Source: Niveispirillum sp048066115 (GTDB lineage: Bacteria; Pseudomonadota; Alphaproteobacteria; Azospirillales; Azospirillaceae). From it: a stretch of 64,000 nucleotides of DNA. The DNA is taken from NCBI RefSeq assembly GCF_048066115.1, contig NZ_JBLTYX010000006.1:124001-188000 (forward strand). Direction: 5' to 3'. The position numbers and the translations under genes are program-made. Positions 48,211 to 55,472 of the stretch are shown in pieces (position 1 is the first letter of the stretch; each line of letters opens with the position of its first letter). The notes under the pieces are model-generated. The model was given only the letters and a program-made list of their open reading frames with translations. It was not told the DNA's origin and did not search any database.

Positions 48211-50868
48211 TTGGACCTGAACAGCCTGACCACGGCCTTCGACATGCTGACCGACGGCGTGGCGATGTTCGACGCCGGGGAACGGCTGGTCCTGGCCAAC
48301 CCCGCCTTCAAGGCTTTGTTCCCGGTCACGGCGGCGCAGATGGTGCCCGGCGTGTCGTTCGAGACGCTGCTGCGCTATGGCATCGAGGCGGGCGACAATC
48401 TGCATGCCCAGGGCCGCGACATGGAAGCCTATGTCGCCGACCGCATGCGCAATTTCCGCCAGCCCACGGGTGTGCCGGTGGAGTTCCTGCTGTCGGACGG
48501 GCGCTGGATCCGTGTGCATGACCAGCGGCTGCCGCAAGGCGGGACCCTGTGCATGCGTACCGACATCACCGAACTGAAGCGCCGCGAGTCGGACCTGGGC
48601 GACAGCGAACAGCGCTATCGCCAGCTGGTCGATCTGTCACCCGACGGCATCGCCGTGCATGACGCACAGGGGCGGGGCCGCTTCATCAACCGGGCGGGGC
48701 GCGCCATTCTGGGCATCGGGTCGGATGAAGCGGCGGCCGGCTTCAACGTCATGGATGTCACCACCGAGGAGATGCGGCCCCTGGCCGAGATGCTGATGCG
48801 CCGGGTGGTAGGGGGGGAGCCGCTGCACCAGATGCGCATCGATCTGCGCAGCCTGGATGGGCGCGACCTGACCGTTGCCCTGTCGGCCGTGCCGTTCCAG
48901 GGTGGGGGGGAACGGCTGGTCATGTGCCTGTTCCGCGACGTCACGCATGAGGCGGCCTCAAGCTTGCGCCTGCGCGAGAGCGAGGCGCGGGCCCGGTCGA
49001 TCCTGGACAGCGCGCTGGACTGCATCGTTTCCATCGACGAGGACGGCTATATCCTGGAGTTCAACCCGGCGGCGGAGCGCACGTTCGGCTGGCAGCGGGG
49101 CGACGCCGTCGGCAGGCGGATGAGCGACCTGATCGTGCCGCCGCAGCATCGCGATGGCCATGACAACGGCTTGGCGCGGCTGAAGAATGGTGGCAGCGGC
49201 ACCATGCTGGGCCGGCGCGTGGAGATCGAGGCGCTGCGCCGCGACGGGGTAGTGATCCCCGTGGAACTGGCCATCACCGCGGTGCCGCTGGGGCCGGGCC
49301 AGCGCTATACCGCCTATCTGCGCGACATCACCGAACGCCGTCAGGCCGAGCGCGAGATATGGGAAAAGACACGCATCCTGGACAGCATGATGGACAATGT
49401 CGGCATCGGCATCGAGGTCTATGACGCCGACGGCCATCTGCTGGTGGCCAACCGCATGGTATCGGAACTGCTGGACATCCCGCCGGGCTTCATGGTGCCG
49501 GGGCTGAAGGACCGCGACCTGGTGATCCTGCTGGCCCAGCAGGGTGAATATCCGGGCGAGACGGTGGAGGAGAGCGTCGCCGATTACGACCGCATCCGCC
49601 ATGACGGCATCTATTTCAACGAGCGGCAGCGGCCCAACGGCACCTGGCTGCAGGTCCGCCATTTCCCCATGCCGGGCGGCGGATTCGTGGTTTTGTTCGC
49701 CGATGTGACGGAGCAGAAGAAGCTGGAGAGCCAGCTGCTCCAGGCCCAGAAGATGGAAGCGCTGGGACAGCTGGCTGGCGGCATCGCGCATGATTTCAAC
49801 AATATCCTGTCGGTGATCGGCGGTTATGCCGGCATGGCCAGGCAGGGCGTGGCCAAGGACAGTGCGCAGGCCGGATACCTGGCCAAGATCGGGCAGGGGG
49901 TGGAACGGGCTGCGGCCCTGACCCGCGAATTGCTGACCTTCTCCCGCCAGAAGGTGGCGCGGACGGAGGTGATCGACCTGGGTGGGGTTCTGCGCGGGCA
50001 GGAATTCCTGCTGAAGCCGCTGCTTGGGGCCACGATCGAGCTGTCGGTGCAGGTGCCGGACGCGCCCGCCTGGGTTGCCATCGATCCCGACATGGCGGCC
50101 CAAGCCCTGCTGAACCTGGCGATCAATGCCCGTGACGCCATGCCGGGCGGTGGGCCGCTGTCGGTGCGGCTGGAAAAGGTGGAAGGACAGGCGCCGCCGG
50201 GGCTGGAGGTCGGGGATTACGCCATCCTGTCGGTCACCGACCGGGGGACGGGCATGCCGCCGGAACTGCTGGACCGCATCTTCGACCCGTTCTTCACCAC
50301 CAAGCCGCCGGGCCAGGGCACGGGCCTGGGACTGGCCATGGTCTATGGCACGGTGAAGCAGGCGGGCGGCACCATCCTGGTGGAAAGCCAGCCGGGGCGG
50401 GGCACCTGCTTCTCCCTCTGGCTGCCCTTGTCGGCGGCACCGGCGGCGACCGTTCCCCTGGTGCCCAGCGCCCGGATCGCGGCGGCCGATGCGAGGCCGG
50501 CGACCATCCTGGTGGCGGAGGATGAGCCGGAACTGCTTACCCTGGTGTCGGGGTTCCTGGAACGCGACGGCCACGCGGTGCGCCGTGCCGCCGACGGGGT
50601 GGAGGCGCTGGAACGGTTCGAGGAGGGGGGCATCGACCTCTTGCTGACCGATCTGGTGATGCCTGCCCTGGGTGGGGTGCGGCTGGCGCATCTGGTAACG
50701 GAACTGGACCCGGATGTGGTCGTGCTGTTCATGACCGGATATCCCGGCCGCGGCCATGTGGAGGTTGAGGATTTGCCACCCGACATCCCCGTGCTTTACA
50801 AGCCCATCGACCCTGAGACCCTGTGCCGGGCCGTGGCGGATGCCCTGGCCAAGCGGAGACGCGCATGA
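48211..50868 (+). CDS. Multi-PAS hybrid sensor histidine kinase
   Basis: An 885-residue soluble kinase. Four PAS domains lie at about residues 7-115, 130-240, 255-370 and 390-500. The dimerisation/phosphoacceptor region EALGQLAGGIAHDFNNILSVIGGYA has His527. The ATPase domain is at about 630-745 (NLAINARDAMPGG, DRGTGMPPELLDRIFDPFFTTK, GQGTGLGLAMVYG). A C-terminal receiver is at about 765-880, with phosphoacceptor near Asp814 (LLLTDLVMP). No transmembrane helices, so it senses a cytoplasmic signal. The start is TTG 48211, with GGAG upstream. The stop overlaps the next receiver gene. Confidence 0.9.
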   Translation: MDLNSLTTAFDMLTDGVAMFDAGERLVLANPAFKALFPVTAAQMVPGVSFETLLRYGIEAGDNLHAQGRDMEAYVADRMRNFRQPTGVPVEFLLSDGRWIRVHDQRLPQGGTLCMRTDITELKRRESDLGDSEQRYRQLVDLSPDGIAVHDAQGRGRFINRAGRAILGIGSDEAAAGFNVMDVTTEEMRPLAEMLMRRVVGGEPLHQMRIDLRSLDGRDLTVALSAVPFQGGGERLVMCLFRDVTHEAASSLRLRESEARARSILDSALDCIVSIDEDGYILEFNPAAERTFGWQRGDAVGRRMSDLIVPPQHRDGHDNGLARLKNGGSGTMLGRRVEIEALRRDGVVIPVELAITAVPLGPGQRYTAYLRDITERRQAEREIWEKTRILDSMMDNVGIGIEVYDADGHLLVANRMVSELLDIPPGFMVPGLKDRDLVILLAQQGEYPGETVEESVADYDRIRHDGIYFNERQRPNGTWLQVRHFPMPGGGFVVLFADVTEQKKLESQLLQAQKMEALGQLAGGIAHDFNNILSVIGGYAGMARQGVAKDSAQAGYLAKIGQGVERAAALTRELLTFSRQKVARTEVIDLGGVLRGQEFLLKPLLGATIELSVQVPDAPAWVAIDPDMAAQALLNLAINARDAMPGGGPLSVRLEKVEGQAPPGLEVGDYAILSVTDRGTGMPPELLDRIFDPFFTTKPPGQGTGLGLAMVYGTVKQAGGTILVESQPGRGTCFSLWLPLSAAPAATVPLVPSARIAAADARPATILVAEDEPELLTLVSGFLERDGHAVRRAADGVEALERFEEGGIDLLLTDLVMPALGGVRLAHLVTELDPDVVVLFMTGYPGRGHVEVEDLPPDIPVLYKPIDPETLCRAVADALAKRRRA

Positions 50869-51296
50869 CCCGAATGTACATGCCGGAGGACCCGATCAAG
50901 TCCCTGCGCATCCTGGTGGTGGAAGACCAGCAGCAGACCCGCGTCTGGATCGCCGACGTGCTGAAACAGATGGGCGTGCGCGAGGTGCAGACGGCCAATG
51001 ACGGGTCGGAGGCGCTGGACATCGTGCATCGCGATCCGGCTGGGGTGGACCTGATCATCTGCGACTGGGCGATGCCGCGCATGAACGGCATGGACCTTTT
51101 GGCATCGGTGCGCAATCTGCGGCCCAACTTGCCCTTCATCATGGAGACGGGCCACGGAACCAAGGACCATGTGCTGGCCGCCCGCGCCCAGGGCGTGGAT
51201 GCCTTCATCGTCAAGCCCTACAGCGCCGCCCAGCTGGAGGTACGCATCCGCACGCTTGCCAAGAATATCCGGCCGCGGGCGGGAGGTTCGCTATGA
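50865..51296 (+). CDS. Single-domain response regulator
   Basis: A 143-residue CheY-like receiver. It has LRILVVEDQQQTRVW (acidic pocket), phosphoacceptor Asp67 in LIICDWAMPRMNGMDLL, the switch region IMETGHGTKDHVLAARAQGVDAFIVKPY with the conserved Lys, and no output domain. It overlaps the upstream hybrid kinase gene and the downstream nucleosidase gene by four bases each (ATGA), so it is probably the kinase's partner. Confidence 0.9.
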   Translation: MTRMYMPEDPIKSLRILVVEDQQQTRVWIADVLKQMGVREVQTANDGSEALDIVHRDPAGVDLIICDWAMPRMNGMDLLASVRNLRPNLPFIMETGHGTKDHVLAARAQGVDAFIVKPYSAAQLEVRIRTLAKNIRPRAGGSL

Positions 51297-52045
51297 GCAT
51301 GGATGCTCCCCTGGGTCTGATCTGTGCGGTGCCGGAGGAGATCGGGCATTTTCGCGACGAGATCGATGATCGCGACACCGAGGAACTGGCCGGGTTCCGC
51401 TTCCTGCGCGGGCAGGTGGCGGGACGCGATGTGGTGCTGGTCGAGGCCGGGATCGGCAAGGTGAATGCCGCGGTGGTGGGGACCCTGCTGCTGCACCGGT
51501 TCGGTGTGCGCGGCCTGTTGTTCTCCGGTGTGGCGGGCGGGCTGGACCCGGCATTGGAAGTGGGTGACGTGGTCATCGCCGACCGGCTGGTCCAGCATGA
51601 TTACGGGGCACTGGCCGGCGGACGGCTGAAGCCGTACCAGCCGGGCGTGCCGCCGCTGCCGGGATTCGATGATAGCCATGGCTATCCGCTGGCCGATGGC
51701 ATGGCGGCGCGCATCGCGACGGCCCTGGACGGGGTTGCGCTGACCGGCATGCCGGGATCGGTGCGGGTACCGGTCTGGCGTTTCGGCACGGTGCTGACCG
51801 GCGATCATTTCCTGAACTGCGCCGACACGCGTCAGGACCTGTATGCCCGGTTCCAGGCACAGGCGGTGGAGATGGAGGGGGCGGCCCTGGCCCAGGTGGC
51901 AGCCCGGTTCGCCGCCCCGCTGGTGGTGGTCCGTGCCCTGTCCGATCTGGCCGGCAGCGACAGTCACCTGGATTTCCCCACCTTCGCCCGCACCGCCGCC
52001 GTCAACGCCGCCGGCATCGTGCGGCGTATCGTGCCGGTGATGTGA
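51293..52045 (+). CDS. MTA/SAH nucleosidase-family phosphorylase
   Basis: A 250-residue nucleoside phosphorylase-superfamily protein resembling 5'-methylthioadenosine/S-adenosylhomocysteine nucleosidase. It starts LGLICAVPEEIGHFRDEI, then VVLVEAGIGKVNAAV, FSGVAGGLDPALEVGDVVIAD, the ribose-binding AVEMEGAALAQVA and the catalytic-Asp segment VVRALSDLAGSDS. It would cleave MTA, SAH or 5'-deoxyadenosine. Translational coupling to a two-component pair is unusual for a housekeeping nucleosidase. The substrate is unproven. Confidence 0.87.
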   Translation: MSMDAPLGLICAVPEEIGHFRDEIDDRDTEELAGFRFLRGQVAGRDVVLVEAGIGKVNAAVVGTLLLHRFGVRGLLFSGVAGGLDPALEVGDVVIADRLVQHDYGALAGGRLKPYQPGVPPLPGFDDSHGYPLADGMAARIATALDGVALTGMPGSVRVPVWRFGTVLTGDHFLNCADTRQDLYARFQAQAVEMEGAALAQVAARFAAPLVVVRALSDLAGSDSHLDFPTFARTAAVNAAGIVRRIVPVM

Positions 52046-52082
52046 GGGGCTAAAAAACCTGGCAAAGCTGCCGACAGGCGAT

Positions 52083-52115
52083 GCCGGACCCGTCCGTTGA
52101 AGGAATGGGTCCGGC
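52083..52115 (+). terminator. Hairpin between the nucleosidase and EF-hand genes
   Basis: GCCGGACCC (52083-52091) pairs perfectly with GGGTCCGGC (52107-52115), followed by AAAAC on the plus strand. It could end the kinase operon or be a leader structure of the EF-hand gene. Confidence 0.45.
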
Positions 52116-52138
52116 AAAACCCGAAGGGAGCAACCTTA

Positions 52139-52762
52139 ATGAGTATCAGCAGCATCAGCAGCATCAGCAGCAATGCCTATGCGTCGGCCGGCGTCAGCCG
52201 CCAGCAGAAAGCCCAGGAGCGGTTCGAGGCGGCCGACGCCGACAAGTCGGGTGCACTGTCGCTGGAGGAATTCCAGGCGGCCGGACCGAAGGATGCGGAC
52301 AAGGCCGGCCGGAGCGGTGGCAACCGCCCCAGTGCCGAGGAAATGTTCGCCAAGATGGACAGCGATGGCGACGGCTCCCTCACCCAGACGGAGATGGAGA
52401 CGGCGTTCCAGAGCATGCGCTCGGAAACCAAGGGCGCCCTGCTGGCCGCACAGGAAGAATCCTCCGGTGGATTCGGCGGCACGCAGGGTGCGGGTGGTCC
52501 CCCGCCCGGTGGCCCGCCGCCGGGTGGCGGGGCCGGTGGTCCGCCCCCGGGTGGTCCGCCGCCGGGCGGTGAGGGCGGACAGCAGGCCGAAGGCAGCAGC
52601 GACAGCAACAGTGTCAGCAGCCTGCTCTCCAGCAGCACCAGCAGTGAAGAGGATGAGGATGATCCGCTGAGCACCCTGATCAGCCAGCTGCAGACCGCCA
52701 TCAACAGCTATGCCAGCAAGAGCAGCGCCAACAGCAGCAGCACGACCAGCCAGGCTGCTTGA
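52139..52762 (+). CDS. EF-hand calcium-binding protein with Pro/Gly and Ser-rich tail
   Basis: A 207-residue protein with two EF-hand loops: DADKSGALSLEE at about residues 33-44 and DSDGDGSLTQTE at 74-85, both with the Asp/Glu ligand spacing for Ca2+. A PPPGG-type linker follows (about 118-150), then a Ser/Asp-rich region and a short helix LSTLISQLQTAINSYAS. There is no signal peptide; the start is the low-complexity MSISSISSISSNAYAS. It could be exported by a non-Sec route. AAGGGAG precedes ATG 52139. Repeat copy K begins 5 bp after the stop. Confidence 0.8.
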   Translation: MSISSISSISSNAYASAGVSRQQKAQERFEAADADKSGALSLEEFQAAGPKDADKAGRSGGNRPSAEEMFAKMDSDGDGSLTQTEMETAFQSMRSETKGALLAAQEESSGGFGGTQGAGGPPPGGPPPGGGAGGPPPGGPPPGGEGGQQAEGSSDSNSVSSLLSSSTSSEEDEDDPLSTLISQLQTAINSYASKSSANSSSTTSQAA

Positions 52763-52767
52763 TCCCG

Positions 52768-52873
52768 AGAGCGGTTTTCCAGTGACTGGAAAACCGCTCT
52801 GGCGGTGGCTGCCGCCGCGCGCCACATGGTGCGTAAGCCCCAGCCCGCCTATGTAGGCGCCGGCGATTGAGGG
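52768..52873 (-). repeat. Four-hairpin intergenic repeat, copy K
   Basis: Read on the minus strand: CCCTCAATCGCCGGCG, H1 weak (CCTA-CA-TAGG), linker GGCTTACG, H2 GCACC-ATGT-GGCGC with one mismatch, H3 GGCGG-CAGCCA-CCGCC. H4 is a 16-bp private stem AGAGCGGTTTTCCAGT and complement (52768-52800) starting right after the EF-hand stop. Confidence 0.8.
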
Positions 52874-53100
52874 ACAGCTTACCTTTGGTCCGGCTGGGAA
52901 TTCGCATGCCTTCAGCCGGGCCATACGGGGGTGGTAACGCCCCTGCTACTTGGGGGACGGCCGGACCGCATAGATGCGGCCTTTCGGCCTCCCCCATATT
53001 TTTCAGCAGGTTATAAGCCGATCCTCCCCTTGCATGCCCTTGGCTTTGCGGTCAGACTACCCATCTGTCCTTCGACACGAGACCAAGCTAGAGGCAAAAA
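52874..53100. other. Intergenic region upstream of dps
   Basis: 227 bp with no gene. It includes a GGCCGGACCGC..GCGGCC-type inverted repeat near 52957-52985 and a purine-rich ribosome site GAGG just before the dps start. It should hold the dps promoter; no OxyR or EcfG match was found by eye. Confidence 0.4.
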
Positions 53101-53580
53101 ATGGCCAAGGCACCCGCCATCAATATCGGCATCACCGACGAAAACCGCGCCCAGATCGCCGACGGTCTGTCGCGCCTGCTGGCGGACAGCTACACGCTGT
53201 TCCTGAAGACCCACAATTTCCATTGGAACGTCACCGGCCCGATGTTCAACACGCTGCACGCCATGTTCATGGCGCAGTATACGGAACTGTTCACGGCCGT
53301 GGACGAGGTGGCGGAACGTATCCGCGCCCTGGGCTTCCATGCGCCCGGCAGCTATGGCCAGTTCGCCAAGCTGACCAAGGTGGAAGAGGAGCCCGACGTT
53401 CCCAACGCCCAGGATATGATCCGGCAGCTTGTTACGGGCCACGAGACCGTGGCCCGTACCGCCCGTACCCTGTTCCCAATCGCTGAAGAGGCGAATGACG
53501 AGCCGACGGCCGACCTCTTGACCCAGCGCATGCAGGTGCACGAAAAGACTGCCTGGATGCTGCGTTCCCTGCTGGAATAG
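53101..53580 (+). CDS. dps: Dps-family DNA starvation/ferritin-like protein
   Basis: A 159-residue four-helix ferritin-like protein that forms dodecamers, oxidises Fe2+ with H2O2 and protects DNA. The inter-subunit ferroxidase residues are in LFLKTHNFHWNVTGPMFNTLHAMFMAQYTELFTAVDEVAERI. The later ADLLTQRMQVHEKTAWMLRSLLE is characteristic. A textbook intrinsic terminator (53616-53646) follows. Confidence 0.95.
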   Translation: MAKAPAINIGITDENRAQIADGLSRLLADSYTLFLKTHNFHWNVTGPMFNTLHAMFMAQYTELFTAVDEVAERIRALGFHAPGSYGQFAKLTKVEEEPDVPNAQDMIRQLVTGHETVARTARTLFPIAEEANDEPTADLLTQRMQVHEKTAWMLRSLLE

Positions 53581-53598
53581 TCGGAGACCGAATTACCA

Positions 53599-54465
53599 AT
53601 GTCGATGTTCAAGACAGCGCCGCTTTCCGCGGCGCTGATTTTTTTTCGCCTGTGTCGTAAGCCCTGTTGCCGCACAGAATTCCGCATTGCCCGCCGGGGT
53701 GGAGGCCATGCTGCGCCAGGCCGCCGGGCGTGACAGTGCCGCCCTGGATCTGACCGGTGCCCTGCGCAAGGACCGCAAGGAAGCCGAGCGCGCCGTGAAG
53801 CGTCAGGCGGCCTCCAGCCTGTTCGCCGGATGGTCGGGCGATGCGGAGGCCGGCGCGTCGCTGTCCACCGGCAACAGCGATGACAAGAGCCTGTCACTGC
53901 GCGTCGACCTGTTGAAGGAAACGGTGAAATGGCGGCATGAGGTGACGGCGGGTGCGGACCTGCAGCGCGCCGCAGGCGAGACGTCCAAGGAACGATTCGA
54001 GGCCGGGTACGGGGCGAACTACTTCATCAATCCGCGTTTCTACGCCGCGTCCGAAGTGGGCTGGGAACGCGACACCTTTGCCGGCTACCGCCACCGCGTG
54101 ACGGAAACGGTGGGTGCCGGTTATGTGGTGACGGGCGGCGCCTGTCGGTGGAAGGCGGTCCCGGTACCCGGCACACGTTCCTGGTGGACACGCCGGACGA
54201 GCCCAATGTGGAACATGAGGTCGTCTTCCGCGCCGCCGCCGATTTCACCCAGGACCTGTCCGACAGCGCCAAGTTCGCCCAGTCGGTGAAGGCGCTGCTG
54301 GGCGCCAAGAACACGACGATCGAGGCGACGAGCAGCCTGACGGCCCGCATCAACGCCCTGTTCTCCGCCCGCGTGGCCGTCACCCTGCGGCATGAGACAG
54401 ACCCGCCGGACGATCGCAAGCAGACCGACACCTTGAGCCGGGCGACGCTGGTCTATACCTTCTAA
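53599..54465 (+). pseudogene. DUF481 (YdiY-like) outer-membrane protein with two compensating frameshifts
   Basis: The segment reads as a DUF481 beta-barrel protein in three pieces. ATG 53599 starts a signal peptide (MSMFKTAPLSAALIFF). After a T8 tract (53639-53646) the match continues one base out of frame (ACVVSPVAAQNSALPAGVEAMLRQ... through ETVGAGYVVTGG). Near 54135-54145 it shifts back (LSVEGGPGTRHTFLVDTPDEP...ARINALFSARVAVTLRHETDPP...LVYTF, stop 54465). One T fewer and one C more would give a single frame of about 288 codons. Real inactivation, phase variation or sequencing error are all possible. The T8 tract is also the dps terminator. Confidence 0.75.
53616..53646 (+). terminator. Intrinsic terminator of dps
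   Basis: AGCGCCGC (53616-53623), loop TTTCC, GCGGCGCT (53629-53636), then GA and eight T. It overlaps the signal-peptide coding region of the DUF481 gene. Confidence 0.88.
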
Positions 54466-54495
54466 CGCTGGTTCCCAGCCGAGGCGGGTCGATCG

Positions 54496-55362
54496 ATGCT
54501 GATGATGATCCTGATCCCGCTGCTGGCCTGGATCGCCTATGTCGTCTGGTTCCGGCGGGGGCAGGAACGCTTCCTGTTCCCGCCCGACCGGCGCCCGATG
54601 GTGCTGGCCGATGCTGGCATTCCCGATTTCCACAATGTCTGGACGTCGACGGGCGGCGGTACATCGCTGGAAGGCTGGCACCTGCCGGCGGAAGGGTTTA
54701 CCAAGCCGACGATCCTGATTTTACCGGGTCGGCTGCAACATCCGGGCACTTGCGGGCCATTGGCAAGGCTGCTGGCCGATGCCGGGTTCGGGGTGCTGCT
54801 GGCGGGCCTGCGCGGGCAGGGCGGCAATCCGGGCGCGGCAGGGCAGTTGGAATGGGCGGAGGATGCAGGCGCTTGGGCCGATTTCCTGGTAAAGCGTGGC
54901 GTATCGGGCGGGCGGCTGGTGCTGTACGGGCGCGATACAGGTGCCTTGCTGGCGGCCGGGCTGGCGGCGGAACGGTCGGTGGCACGGCTGGTGCTGGAGG
55001 CACCGTTCACTTCGATGGCAGAGCTGCTGGAACGGCGGCTGCCCTTTCTGCCGTTGCGGTCGCTGCTGCACCACCGGTTTGAGGCGGCATCGATATTGGC
55101 CCAGGTGCAGGCGCCCACACTGATCCTGCATGCGGGGGGGGACCGGCAGATACCGGTGGCGCTGGGGCAGCGGCTGGACCGGCTGGTGACGGCACCGCTG
55201 CAGGTATTCCGGCCCGATGGCGTTGCGGCCGATGACCTGCTGGCGAGGGGGGGCGGGGAGGTGCTGCTGTCCTTCCTGGATGCTTCCGGCGCAAGCCCGC
55301 AAGGACCGACCCTGGAGCAGGAAAAGCCCTCCGGTGGCCGATCCCTGGTGGTACGGGACTAG
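54496..55362 (+). CDS. Alpha/beta-hydrolase-fold protein lacking the usual catalytic Ser
   Basis: A 288-residue membrane-anchored protein (N-terminal helix about residues 2-19) resembling the BEM46/ABHD13 group: GTSLEGWHLPAEGFTKPTILILPG, then LEAPFTSMAELLERR and APTLILHAGGDRQIP. The nucleophile elbow, normally GxSxG, reads GRDTG (145-149), with Asp147 in the Ser position. The HGN-type oxyanion motif is replaced by PGRLQHPG, and no His follows at the usual C-terminal site. It may be a pseudo-enzyme, or an Asp-nucleophile hydrolase with an unusual His. The start at 54496 gives the membrane helix. Confidence 0.78.
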   Translation: MLMMILIPLLAWIAYVVWFRRGQERFLFPPDRRPMVLADAGIPDFHNVWTSTGGGTSLEGWHLPAEGFTKPTILILPGRLQHPGTCGPLARLLADAGFGVLLAGLRGQGGNPGAAGQLEWAEDAGAWADFLVKRGVSGGRLVLYGRDTGALLAAGLAAERSVARLVLEAPFTSMAELLERRLPFLPLRSLLHHRFEAASILAQVQAPTLILHAGGDRQIPVALGQRLDRLVTAPLQVFRPDGVAADDLLARGGGEVLLSFLDASGASPQGPTLEQEKPSGGRSLVVRD

Positions 55363-55472
55363 AAACGCACGCGTTCATGGCCGCTTCGCTGTACCGGGCA
55401 TGGACAGGCCGTCCCTCCCCACGGTAAAACCCACACCCCAATTGTCGTGATCCCAAGTCAGGCCGTTCCCCC

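Noticed and set aside
48958..50757. 599-codon minus-strand frame under the hybrid kinase
   Set aside because: Antisense shadow of HATPase and PAS codons, with no start signal or motif.
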